Below are positions 44,401 to 56,100 of a stretch of 64,000 nt of DNA, piece after piece (the first letter of the stretch is position 1; each line of letters opens with the position of its first letter). Both the position numbers and the translations under genes were made by a program. The DNA comes from Micromonospora sp. FIMYZ51 (GTDB lineage Bacteria > Actinomycetota > Actinomycetes > Mycobacteriales > Micromonosporaceae). The DNA is taken from NCBI RefSeq assembly GCF_038246755.1, contig NZ_CP134706.1:2852001-2916000 (forward strand). The letters are read 5' to 3'. Below the pieces are notes generated by a model. It was not told the DNA's origin. It worked only from the letters and a program-made list of their open reading frames with translations, and did not search any database.

Positions 44401-47400
44401 CGCGCCGGGCCGGGGTGTCCGCCTTCGGGGTCAGCGGGACCAACGCCCACGTCGTGATCGAGCAGGCACCGCAGGCCGATCGGGCACCTGCCGCTGAGCC
44501 GCCGGACGGCCTGGTCCGGCCGTGGATCGTCTGCGGACGTAGCCGGCAGGCGCTGCGCGAGCAGGCGGCGCGGCTGGCCGACTGGGCGGTCGGCGACGCG
44601 GCCGGCTCCGCCGCCGACGTCGGTCAGGCGCTGCTCGCGTCGCGCGCCGTCTTCGAGCACCGGGCCGTCGTGCTCGGCCATGACCGCGACGAACTCGCGG
44701 CCGGCCTGCGGGCGGTGGCGCAGGGACAACCGTTGTCCTCGGCGCTGACCGGGGAGGCCGGCCTCGCCGGACCCGGACCGGTCTGGGTGTTCCCCGGACA
44801 GGGCGGGCAGTGGGCGGGCATGGCGGCCGAACTGCTGGACACCTCGCCGGTCTTCGCCGCGCGCTGGGCGCAGTGCGAGCAGGCCCTGGCGCCGTACGTG
44901 GATTGGTCACTTACCGACGTCGCCCGCGACCCCGAGGGGGCCGAACTCGACCGGGTGGACGTGGTCCAGCCGGTGCTGTTCGCGATGATGGTCTCGCTCG
45001 CCGAACTCTGGCGGTCGTACGGCGTGCGGCCGGCCGCCGTGGTGGGCCACTCGCAGGGCGAGATCGCTGCGGCCTGCGTGGCCGGCGCGCTGTCGCTCGA
45101 TGATGCCGCGCGGGTGGTGGCGTTGCGGGCGAAGGCCATCACCGTGCTGGCCGGCAGCGGCGGCATGGTCTCGCTCGCCGCCGCCCGGTCCGACGTCGAG
45201 CAGTGGCTCGAACGGTGGGACGGGGCCGTCGCCGTGGCGGCCGTGAACGGACCCTCCTCGGTCGTCGTCTCCGGCGGCCGGCCGGAACTGGAAGAGGTGA
45301 TCGTCGAGGCCGAGGGGCGGGGCGTCCGGGCCCGCCGGATCGACGTGGACTACGCGTCGCACTCGCCCCAGGTGGAGCGGATCCGCGAGGAGATCCTGCG
45401 GGCGCTCGAACCGGTGCGGCCCGAGGCGAGCCGGGTGCCGTTCTTCTCGACGGTCTCCGCCGACCGGATCGACACGGCGGCCCTCGACGCCGACTACTGG
45501 TATCGCAACCTGCGGGAGCCGGTACGCCTCGAACCAGCGGTCACGCGCCTCGTCGAACAGGGTCATCGGGTCTTCGTCGAGGTGAGCCCGCACCCCGTGC
45601 TGCGGGTACCGATCGCCGAGACGGTCGAGCACCTCGACGTCGAGCCGGTGTACGCGGGCACCCTCCACCGCGGTGCGGGTGGCCTGGCGCGGATGCTCAC
45701 GTCGGTCGCCGAACTCTTCGTCAACGGCGTCGACGTCGACTGGACGGCCGCCTTCGCGGGGCACCGCCCGACGCGGGTGCAACTGCCCACGTACGCCTTC
45801 CAGCGCCGCCGCTACTGGCCGCAGCGCGCGGCAGCGGCGGCGACCGGCGGCGACCCGGCGGACGATCGCTTCTGGCGCGCGGTCGAGGAGCAGGATCTCG
45901 ACGGGGTGGCGCGCACGCTCGGTCTCTCCGGCGAGGAGCGGGTACCGGACGTGCTGTCCGCGCTCTCGGCCTGGCGTCGCGACCGGCGGGAGCGCGCCAC
46001 CCTCGACTCGTGGCGCCACTACATCGACTGGCGGCGCCGGCCCGAGTCGCGCCCCGTCGCGCCGGCCGGCACCTGGCTGCTGGTGGTGCCGACGGAGCTG
46101 GCGCAGGACGAACTCGTGGCCGCTCTCCTCGACGCCCTGCCCGAGTGGGCCGGCGACGCGGTGACGCTCACCGTCGACGAGTCGGACATCGCCGAGGAGG
46201 GCCCGACCCTCAGTTCGGCGGGCCTCACCGCCCGGATCCGTGCGGCGGTGGACGGCATCGAGCCGGCCGGCGTGCTCTCGCTCACCGGCCTACCAACCGC
46301 CGCGCACCCGCGCCAACCGGGTACGCCGCTGGCGCTGGCGCTCACCCTCGTGCTGCTTCAGGCACTCGGCGAGGCAGACGTGGCGGCCCCGATGTGGTGC
46401 CTCACGCGCGGCGCGGTCGGCACCCCCGACGACGCCGGACCGGTCAACCCGGGACAGGCGGCCGTCTGGGCGGTCGGCCGGGTCGCCGCCCTGGAGCACC
46501 CCAGGCGCTGGGGCGGCCTGGTCGACCTGCCCGGGACGATCGACGCCCGGACCGCAGAGCGGCTGGTCGGGGTGCTGCTGAGCGACGACGGCGAGGACCA
46601 GGTGGCGCTGCGCCCCTCGGGTGTCTTCGGCCGCCGGCTCGTCCGTGCCACCGGCCCGCGCGGCGCGGGCGACGGTTGGCGGCCACGCGGAACCGTGCTG
46701 ATCACCGGTGGTACCGGTGGCCTCGGTGGCCACGTCACCCGCTGGCTGGCCCGCGCGGGCGCGGAACACCTGGTGTTGCTGAGCCGCCGTGGCGAGGCGG
46801 CACCGGGCGCCGCCGAGCGGGTCGCCGAGCTGACCGAGCTGGGCGTACGGGTGAGCGTGTTCGCCTGCGACCTGGCGGACCGGGCCAGCGTCGAGGCGGT
46901 GGTCGCGCAGGTGCAACGCGGCGGGGAGCGAATCCGGGCGGTCATGCACGCGGCCGGCGACGGGGTGCTCGGACCGCTGGCGCAGACCAGCTTCGCCGAC
47001 CTCGACGTCACCCTGGCGGCCAAGGTGGGTGGCATCGAGAACGTCGAGGCGGTCCTCGACCCGGAACAGCTCGACGCGGTGGTCTACTTCTCCTCCATCA
47101 GCGGCGTGTGGGGCGCCGGCGACCACGGTGTGTACGCCGCAGCCAACGCCGTACTCGACGCCCGCGCCCAGTGGCGCCGTGCGGCAGGTGTACCCACCCT
47201 GTCGGTGGCCTGGCCGCCGTGGGACGGCCCCGGCATGGCCGAGGACCCGATCCACGACACCCTGCCGCGGCGCGGGCTGAGCCTGGTCGACCCGCAGCTC
47301 GCCATCGCCGGGCTCGACCGGCTCCTCGCGGAGAACGAGACCTTCGTGATCCTCGCCGCCGTCAACTGGCCCCGGTTCGTTTCGCTCTTCGAGTCGGAGC

Positions 47401-50400
47401 GGCCCAGTCGCCTGCTCGACGAACTGCCCGAGGCGCGGGCGGAGCGTACGGCGCCGGCCGAGGACGAGCCGGCCGAATCCGCGCTGGCCACGCGGCTGGC
47501 CGCGCTTAACGACGCGGACCGCCTGCGTACCCTGCGCGACGTGGCGGCCGAACAGGTCGCCGCGGTCCTCGGCCACCAGGACACCGGCGCCGTCGACGGT
47601 GCACGCGCCTTCAAGGACCTCGGCTTCGACTCGCTCACCGCGGTCGAGCTGCGCAACCGGCTGAACACCGTGACCGGGCTGCGGTTGCCCGCCACGCTCG
47701 TCTTCGACCACCCCAACCTGACCGCCCTCGCCGGTTTCCTGGCGGGCCAGCTGGCCGCCGACCACGTGCCGGCGGCCACACCGGCGACCGTGATCCGCGT
47801 CGATCAGGATGAGCCCGTTGCGATCGTCGCGATGGCATGCCGCTATCCCGGCGGCGTCACCTCGCCGGAGGAGCTGTGGCGGGCGGTGAGCGAGGAGGCC
47901 GACCTTGTCACGCCGTTCCCCACCGACCGGGGCTGGCCGTTGGACCGGCTCATCGACCACGACCCGGACCGCGCCGACTCCAGCTACGTCGACCACGGAG
48001 GCTTCCTGGCCGACGCCGGCCACTTCGACGCCGAGTTCTTCGGCATCTCGCCCCGCGAGGCGCAGGCGATGGACCCGCACCAGCGGCTGCTGCTGGAGTC
48101 GTCCTGGGAGGCGCTTGAGCGGGCCGGCATCGCGCCGAGGTCGCTGCGCGGCAGCCGTACCGGCGTGTATGTCGGGGTGACCGACCAGGCGTACGGTACC
48201 CGGCTGCGCAACGCCGGTGGCGCCCTGGAGGGCTACCTGGTCACCGCCCCGCCGGCGGTCGTCTCGGGGCGGGTCGCCTACGCGCTGGGCCTGGAGGGGC
48301 CGGCGATGTCGGTCGACACGGCCTGTTCGTCGTCACTCGTGGCGGTGCACCTGGCGGCACAGGCGCTGCGCAACGGCGAGTGTGATCTCGCGCTGGCCAG
48401 CGGTGTCACGGTGATGGCCGACCCGACCACCTTCATCGCGTTCAGCCGCCAGCGTGGGCTGGCCCGGGACGGCCGCTGCAAGTCCTTCGCCGCCGCCGCC
48501 GACGGGTTCGCGCTTGCCGAGGGCGTCGGTGTCCTGCTCGTGGAGCGGCTCTCCGACGCCCGAGCCAACGGGCACCCCGTCCTGGCGGTGATCCGAGGCT
48601 CGGCGGTGAACTCCGACGGTGCCTCGAACGGCCTGACCGCCCCGAACGGACCCTCCCAGCAGCGGGTGATTCGGCAGGCGCTGGTGAACGCGGGCGTCGT
48701 TGCGGCCGAGGTGGATGTCGTGGAGGCGCACGGCACCGGCACGACGTTGGGCGATCCGATCGAGGCGCAGGCGTTGCTGGCGACCTACGGGCAGGACCGA
48801 CCGGCGGATCGACCGTTGTGGCTCGGTTCCGTCAAGTCGAACATCGGGCACGCCCAGGCTGCGGCGGGTGTGGCGGGCATGATCAAGATGGTGATGGCGA
48901 TGCGTGCGGGGGTGTTGCCGAAGACGCTGCACGTGGACGAGCCGACGCCGCAGGTGGACTGGTCGTCGGGCGCGGTGGAACTGCTGACCGAGGCGCGGGA
49001 CTGGCCGAGCAACGGCCACCCGCGGCGGGCTGGCGTCTCCGCATTCGGCATCAGCGGCACCAACGCGCACGTCATCGTCGAGCAGGCACCGACCGACCAG
49101 CCGACCGTGGACGAGGAACCGCAGCCGCACGTCGAACGGCCGGCGGCTGTGGTGGTCTCCGGCCACGATGCGGCGGGACTGTGCGCCCAGGCGGCGCGGC
49201 TGGACGCCTGGCTCGCCGAGCGTCCGCAGGTACGCCCGCTGGACGTGGCCTGGTCCTCGATCGTCACCCGCGGCGTGCTGGACCGCTCCGCGGTGATCGT
49301 GGCGAACGACCGCGAGACGCTGCGGCGACGGCTTGCCGCCCTCGCCTCGGATGCCGACGCGACCGGCGTCGTCCGCCGTGGACCCGACGACGGACGCCTG
49401 GGCTTTCTCTTCTCCGGTCAGGGTTCGCAGCGACTGGGGATGGGCCGGGAGCTGTACTCGACCTTTCCCGTGTTCGCGCGCTCCTTCGACGAGGTGTGCG
49501 GCGAGTTCGACGCGGTGTTCGGCCGCCCGCTCAAGGAAGTGATCTGGGGGGACGACGGGGCCGACCTCCAACGCACCGAGTACGCCCAGCCGGCGCTCTT
49601 CGCCGTGGAGGTGGCGCTCTTGCGGCTGCTCGAATCGTGGGGGATCGGGCCCGACTTCGTCCTGGGTCACTCCGTGGGTGAACTGGTGGCGGCGTACGTG
49701 GCGGGCGTCTGGTCGCTCGCCGACGCCTGCCGGGTGGTCGCGGCGCGGGGGCACCTCATGCAGCAACTGCCGCCGGGCGGAGTGATGGTCGCGGTCGAAG
49801 TCTCCGAGGCAGAGGTCACCGAGTTGCTTGTGGACGGTGTCTCGGTGGCTGCGGTCAACGCCCCGTCGTCGGTGGTGCTCTCCGGTGTCGAGCGCGCGGT
49901 CTCGGAGGTGGTGGCGAAGGTCGAGCAACTCGGCCGCCGCAGCCGTCGCCTGGCGGTGTCGCACGCCTTCCACTCGGCCCTGATGGAGCCGATGCTCGCC
50001 GACTTCGCGCAGCTGCTGTCCCAGGTCGAGTTCCACCCACCGGCGCTGACCGTGGTGTCCAACCTGACCGGTCGGGTGGCCGGCGAAGAGCTGTGCACGC
50101 CGGACTACTGGGTACGCCAGGTGCGGGCAGCCGTACGATTCGCCGACTGCGTGACCACTGCGGTCGGGCGCGGCGCGGCGACCCTGGTGGAGCTGGGGCC
50201 CGGCGGCGTGCTTGCCGGGATGGCGACGGACTGCGTCGGCGACGCCGACGTGGCGGTCCTGGCGGCGGCGCGGCGCGACCGCGACGAGGCGGCGTCGGTG
50301 CTGGCGGCAGTCGCCGCGATGCACGCCCGGGGCGTGCCCGTCGAGTGGACGCAGGTCTTCGCCGGCACCGGTGCGCGTCGCGTCGACCTGCCCACCTACG

Positions 50401-53078
50401 CCTTCCAGCACCGGCACTACTGGCTGCCCGCGACACCGGCCACGGCTGACCTGTCGGCCGCCGGGATCGCCGGCACCGGCCATCCGCTGCTCACCGCCGG
50501 CGTGGACCTGCCGGAGCTGAACGGCCGCCTCTTCACCGGTCGGATCACCGCCGAGCAGGCGGCCCTGGCCGGCACCCTGCCGGAGCTGGTCCTCTGGGCC
50601 GGTGAGGCGACCGGCTGCGGCCAGGTGCGGGAACTCGAGATACGGCTACCGCTCGCCGCGCCGCCGGACACTGACCTTGAGGTACAGGTGGTGATCGGTG
50701 CCCCGGACGATGCCGGTAACCGCCCCTGCACCGTGCACTCCCGCCGCACCGGTTCCCCGGACGCGCCGTGGACCACAAACGCCGCCGGCACCGTGGCGGC
50801 GGCCGGCCCCGCAGCAGCCACCGAGCCAGGGCCCTGGCCGCCCACCGGCGCGGCGGAGCTCGGCGGGTACGGCGACGCCGTGCTGGCGGTGTGGCGGGTC
50901 GGCGACGACGTCGTGGCCGAGCTTGCCCTCGCCGCCGACCAGGAGCCCGAAGCCGACCGTTTCGCCCTGCATCCGGCGCTCGTCGATGGCGTGGCCTTGC
51001 TGGCCTGCGTGGCCGAGGGGCAGCCGGGCCGCGTTCCCGTTGCCTGGCGCGGCGTTTCCCGCCACGCCGCCGGGGCGACCGCCGTCCGGGCACGGCTTTC
51101 GGTGCCGCGACCGGGTGAGGTCGCCGTGGAGCTGAGCGATCCCTCCGGGGCCGCGGTCGCGTCGGCCTGGCTGAGCCTGGGGCCGGCGCCGGCCGCGCCG
51201 CTGGCCGGGCAGGCCGCGGTCGACAGCGACTCGCTCTACGAACTCACCTGGGTTCCCGCGCCCGAGCCGGCGACCACGGCTGATCCAATCGACGCGGCCG
51301 ACCTGGTGGAGCTGGTCGATGCGTTCGCCGATGACGCACCCGCGCCCCGGCTGGTCATCGTCCCGGTCGGGTCGGCCCCGGGCGATCTGGTCGACGCCGT
51401 TCACGAGACCGTGCGGCAGACGCTCGCGACGGTCCAGCAGTTGCTCGCCGACGAGCGCCTCACCGAATCGCGGCTGGTCTTCGTCACCAGGGACGCGGTC
51501 GCGGCCGGCGAGCCGCAGCGCGTCGAGCCGGCCCAGGCCGCCGCGCGCGGCCTGCTGCTCTCGGCGCAGCTGGAACACCCCAACCGGTTCGTCCTGGTCG
51601 ACATCGATGATCGGAACACCAGCGCGCAGCGGCTGGCCGCCGCGGTCACGATCTCGCTCGCGGCGGGGGAGCCGCAGGTGGCGGTACGCGCCGCGCGGGT
51701 GCTGCTACCGCGGCTGACCCGGGTGGCGGCGGCACAGCGGCCCACCGAGGCGCCGCTGGACGGTGCCGGCACAATCGTCGTGACCGGCGCCACCGGCGGC
51801 ATCGGTCGCCATGTGACCCGGCACCTCGCCACCGCGCATGATGCCCGCCACCTGCTGCTGGTCAGCCGGCGCGGCGCGCAGGCGGCGGGCGCGACACAGC
51901 TGCGCGAGGAGTTGGCGGCCGGGGGCGTGGCGGTCACCTTCGCCGCCTGCGACCTGGCCGACCGCGACGCGCTCGCCGCCGTGCTGGCCGGTGTGCCGGC
52001 CGACCGTCCGGTGACGGCGGTGGTGCACGTGGCCGGCGTGACCGACGACGGCGTCGTCACCGCATTGACCCCGCCGCGGCTCGAATCGGTGCTGCGCGCC
52101 AAGGTGGACGCCGCGGTGCACCTGCACGAGCTGGCCGGTACGCAGGGTGCGCGGCTGGTGCTCTTCTCCTCGGCGGTGGGCACGTTGGGTGGCCCGGGAC
52201 AGGCCAACTACGCCGCGGCGAACGCCTTCCTGGAGGCGTACGCCCGGCAGCTGCGGGCCGCCGGTCGCGCCGCCACCGCCATCGCCTGGGGACTCTGGGA
52301 CACGGCGGCCGGCATGGCGGCCACCCTCAGCGAGGTGGATCTGCGGCGCACCGCGCAGGCGGGTGTGCTGCCGCTGAGCGCCGAGGAGGGCCTGGCGCTG
52401 CTCGACGCGGCCTGGTCGGGCGGCGCTGCGGCGCTTGTCGCGATGCGGCTCGACGCGGCGGTGCTGCGCGCCAACGCCGCTGCGGGAACGCTGCCGGCGG
52501 CGCTGCGCGGCCTCGTCCCTCGGCAGCTGCGCCGTGCCGTCGGCGGGCAGCCGGCGGCGGAGTCGTTCGCGCGCCAGTTCGCCGCCACGCCCGAGCCGGA
52601 GCGGGCCCGCACGCTGCTCCGGCTGGTGGGCGAGCGAGTAGCGGCGGTTCTCGACCTGCCCTCGCCCGAGGCACTCGACCCCAACCGCTCCTTCCGGGAC
52701 ATCGGGTTCGACTCGCTGACCGCCGTCGAGCTGCGCAACAGCCTCGTGGCCGCGACCGGGGTACAGCTCTCCGCAGCTGTCGTCTTCGACCACCCGACAC
52801 TCACCGCGCTCGCCGGCCACATCGAGGGTCTGCTGCTGCGCGACGTCGCGACGGTACGACTGCCGCTGATGGCCCAGCTCGACCAGTTGGAGGCCGCGCT
52901 GGGCGAGTTGGCGCCGGGCGACGGTCTGCGCTCGCAGGCCGCCACCCGGCTGCGCAGCCTGGTGCTCGCCTGCGAGACGACCGGTGAGACCACCGGTGAC
53001 GACGTGGCCAGCAAGCTCGACTCCGCGACCGACGACGAGATCTTCGAGTTCATCCGAACCGAGTTCGGACGGGACTGA
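38434..53078 (+). CDS. Type I modular PKS 3: modules 4, 5 and 6 (one frameshift as sequenced)
   Basis: The domain order is KS-AT-KR(inactive)-ACP, KS-AT-KR-ACP, KS-AT-DH(inactive)-KR-ACP, then a docking-like tail ([14 protein letters not shown]). GTG 38434 has GGAG nine bases upstream and gives a normal docking start ([14 protein letters not shown]). The frame changes near 40126-40131: the KS-AT linker reads well in one frame up to WLLSA and continues as GEPALRARA in the next. One base is missing there; with it the protein has 4881 residues. As deposited, the first frame would stop at 40653 and the second is open from 39699. This shift is outside the skewed repeats but 70 bp after a 12-bp tandem repeat. 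Confidence 0.9.
38535..43130 (+). other. PKS3 module 4: KS-AT-KR0-ACP, predicted to leave a ketone
   Basis: The KS (to about 39785) is intact (DTACSSS, HGTGT, KSNIGH). A repeat-rich linker leads to an AT with GHSTGE and YWVQHVRQ, both of malonyl type, but with RASH (40944-40955) where malonyl ATs have HAFH and methylmalonyl ATs have YASH. The KR fold is present (41480-42800), but the NADPH loop is degenerate (TGDLGGIT). The catalytic Tyr is replaced by His (42519-42521) and the conserved Asn by His (42531-42533). The domain should not reduce, so the beta-ketone stays. ACP near 42900-43130 ([11 protein letters not shown]). Confidence 0.85.
39793..40056 (+). repeat. 22-unit 12-bp tandem repeat coding PATA/SATA linker
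   Basis: The unit, in its commonest forms CCGGCCACCGCG and TCGGCCACCGCG, is repeated 22 times in frame. It codes for an 88-residue Pro/Ala/Thr/Ser-rich chain right after the module 4 KS, at the start of the KS-AT linker. Variants have CACTGCG, ACCGGG or ACCGAA. The repeat is prone to slippage, and a length change in multiples of 12 keeps the frame. Other KS-AT junctions in this cluster have no such insert. The chain is probably a flexible, disordered spacer. Confidence 0.9.
43190..47740 (+). other. PKS3 module 5: KS-AT-KR-ACP, methylmalonyl, hydroxyl
   Basis: The KS (43190-44470) keeps DTACSSS, HGTGT and KSNIGH. The AT (about 44780-45830) has GHSQGE and VDYASHS, so methylmalonyl-CoA is predicted. 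The KR (46050-47420) has TGGTGGLG and the Ser/Tyr pair, no LDD, the Trp of GVWGAG and a His three residues before the Tyr. This is an A-type KR, probably A2. The segment after the active site reads AWPPWDGPG rather than the usual AWGxW. ACP near 47520-47740 ([11 protein letters not shown]). Confidence 0.87.
47810..52830 (+). other. PKS3 module 6: KS-AT-DH0-KR-ACP, malonyl, hydroxyl
   Basis: The KS is intact. The AT (49400-50420) has GHSVGE and SHAFHS, predicting malonyl-CoA. A DH-sized domain (50460-51200) lacks the region with HPWLxDH and HxxxGxxxxP: the sequence goes from LFTGRIT directly to [10 protein letters not shown]. The second site reads [11 protein letters not shown] instead of [10 protein letters not shown]. 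It should be inactive. The KR (51230-52510) has TGATGGIG, an active Ser/Tyr pair and TDD at the LDD position (B-type). ACP near 52620-52830. A hydroxyl is predicted. Confidence 0.87.
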
Positions 53079-53162
53079 CAGCACCACGGCACCGGGACTG
53101 GCAGCACCCACGGCACCCGCCCCGCGCAGCCGCGGCACCACAGACAACCGGGAGTGACTGCG

Positions 53163-56100
53163 ATGGACAACGAGAAGCAGCTTCGCGACTACCTCAAGTG
53201 GGTGGCGGCCGACCTGCACCGGACCCGCCAGCGGCTCGCGGAGCTGGAGGCGGCCAGGAGCGAGCCCATCGCCATCGTGGGCATGGCCTGCCGATACCCG
53301 GGGCAGGCGAACTCGCCGGAAGATCTCTGGCGGCTGGTCGCCGAGGAACGCGACGCCATCGGCGGGTTCCCCGACAACCGTGGCTGGGATCTGGACGCGC
53401 TCTACGACCCGGACCCCGACAAGCCGGGAACCTGCTATGTGCGCGAGGGTGGTTTCCTGCCCGACGTCGCCGACTTCGACGCGGCCTTCTTCGGCATCTC
53501 GCCCCGCGAGGCGCAGGCGATGGACCCGCAGCAGCGGCTGCTGTTGGAGACGTCGTGGGAGGCGCTCGAGCGGGCCGGCATCGACGCCGCCTCGCTTGGC
53601 GGCAGCCGCACCGGCGTCTACGTCGGACTGTCCCAACTGGACTATGCCACGCTGGTCGCCGAATCAGCGGAGGGCGTCGACGGGTACGCGGCCACGGGCC
53701 TGGCCAACAGCGTCCTGTCCGGCCGGCTCTCCTATGTCCTCGGCCTGGAGGGACCGGCCCTGACGGTCGACACGGCGTGCTCGTCGTCGCTTGTGGCGCT
53801 GCATCTGGCGGTTCAGGCGCTGCGCAACGGCGAATGCGACCTGGCGCTGGCGGGTGGTGCCACCGTCATGGCCACCCCGGCCGTGCTCGTCGCGGTCTCG
53901 CGGCAACGTGCGCTTTCCTCCACCGGCCGGTGCCGGGCCTTCGACGCGTCGGCCGACGGCACCGGCTGGGGCGAGGGTGCGGGCATCCTGCTCGTCGAGC
54001 GGTTGGCAGATGCACGCCGCAAGGGACATCCGGTGCTGGCGGTGATCCGGGGCACGGCGGTGAATCAGGACGGTGCCTCCAACGGCCTGACCGCGCCGAA
54101 CGGACCCGCGCAGCAGCGGGCGATCCGTCAGGCGCTCGGCGACGCGCGGCTCTCGGCCGCCGACGTCCAGCTGGTCGAGGCGCACGGCACGGGAACCAGC
54201 CTCGGCGACCCGATCGAGGCGGACGCGTTGATCGCCACGTACGGCCAGGCCCGCACGGCACAGCGGCCGGTGTGGCTCGGGTCGTTGAAGTCGAACATCG
54301 GCCACACCCAGGCCGCGGCCGGCGTCGGCGGCGTGATCAAGATGGTGATGGCGATGCGCCACGGGCTCATGCCCAGGTCGCTGCACGTCAGTACGCCGAC
54401 GCCGCACGTGGACTGGTCGGCCGGCACGGTCCGCCTGCTCACCGAGGCCCAGCCGTGGCCCGAGGTGGAACTGCGCCGGGCGGCCGTCTCGTCGTTCGGG
54501 GTGAGCGGCACCAACGCCCACGTCATCCTCGAGCAGGCACCCACCGAGGCGACGGAGCAGGCCGGGCCCGCCGAGCCGGCCGGTTCGCCCGAGGCAGCGG
54601 GCCGGGCCGGGACTGCCGAGGCGGCCGAGCAGGCCGCGCCGCTGCCGCTGCCGGTGCTGCCGCTGCTGCTGTCGGCCAAGAGCGAAGCGGCGCTACGGGC
54701 CCAGGCCGGCCGGCTCGCCACCTGGCTCCAGGAGCAGCCCGAGGCGCCGCTCGCCGACGTGGCCGCCACGCTTGCCACGCGCCGGTCGGCGCTTGAGCAC
54801 CGGGCCGTGGTGCTGGGTGCGGACCGGGCGGAACTGGTGCCGAGGTTGCAGGGTCTGGCGGCCGACGAACCGGTAGCCGCTCCGGTCACCGGTGGTGGTG
54901 TGGTGTTTGTGTTTGGTGGTCAGGGTTCGCAGTGGGTGGGGATGGGTGGGGTGTTGTGGGAGTCGTCTGAGGTGTTTCGGGTGGCGGTGCGGGAGTGTGC
55001 GGTGGAGTTTGGGCGGTGGGTGGATTGGTCGGTGGTGGATGTGGTGCGGGGTGTGGGTGGGGTGGGTTTGGATCGGATTGATGTGGTGCAGCCGGTGTTG
55101 TTTTCGGTGATGGTGGGGGTGGCGGCGGTGTGGCGGTCGGTGGGGGTGGAGCCGGTGGGGGTGGTGGGGCATTCGCAGGGTGAGGTGGCGGCGGCGTTTG
55201 TGGCGGGGTGTGTGAGTTTGGCGGATGCGGTGCGGGTGGTGGTGGTGCGGTCGCGGGCGTGGTTGGGGTTGGCGGGGTTGGGGGCGATGGCGTCGGTGTC
55301 GTTGTCGCGGTCGGTGTTGGAGGGGCGGTTGGTGGGGTGGTCGGGGTTGTCGGTGGCGGCGGTGAATTCGCCGGTGGGGTGCACGGTGGCGGGTGAGGTG
55401 GGGTTGGTGCGGGAGTTTGTGGCGGGGTGTGTGGGTGATGGTGTGCGGGCTCGGGTGGTGGAGGGGCGAATGGTGCGGGTCATACGGGGGTGGTGGAGGT
55501 GGTGCGGGAGGAGTTGTTGGTGGGGTTGGGGTCGGTGTGTGGGCGGGTGGGGTCGGTGGCGTTTTTTCGTCGGTGACGGGGGTGTGGTGTCTGGGGTGGA
55601 GTTGGGGGCGGGGTATTGGTGGCGCAATGTGCGGGAGCCGGTGTTGTTTGAGGGTGCGGTGCGGGCGGCGTTGGGTGCGGGTGGGCGGGTGTTTGTGGAG
55701 GTGAGTCCGCATCCGGTGTTGGTGGGGTCGGTGCAGGAGGTGGTGGATGATGTGGGTGTTGATGCGGTGGTGGTGGGGTCGTTGCGGCGGGGTGAGGGTG
55801 GTTGGGGTCGGTTGGTGGAGTCGTTGGGGCGGGTGTGGGTGGGTGGTGTGGGTGTGGGTTGGGGTGGGTTGTTGGGTGTGGGTGGTCAGGTGGGTTTGCC
55901 GACGTATCCGTTCCAACGCCAGCGCTACTGGGCAACGGCCCGACCGCACCGGGGCGACGTGGGCTCCGTCGGCCTCGGCACGGTGGACCATCCGCTGCTC
56001 GGCGCGCTGGTGCCGATGGCGGACGACGACGGCGTGGTGCTTACCGGCCGGATCTCCCTGCGCAGTCATCCCTGGCTGGTCGACCACGCGGTCTCCGATG

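Noticed and set aside
53198..54796. 532-codon plus-strand frame overlapping the PKS4 start
   Set aside because: It is the off-frame shadow of the module 7 KS. The true frame begins at ATG 53163 and stays open to the window end.
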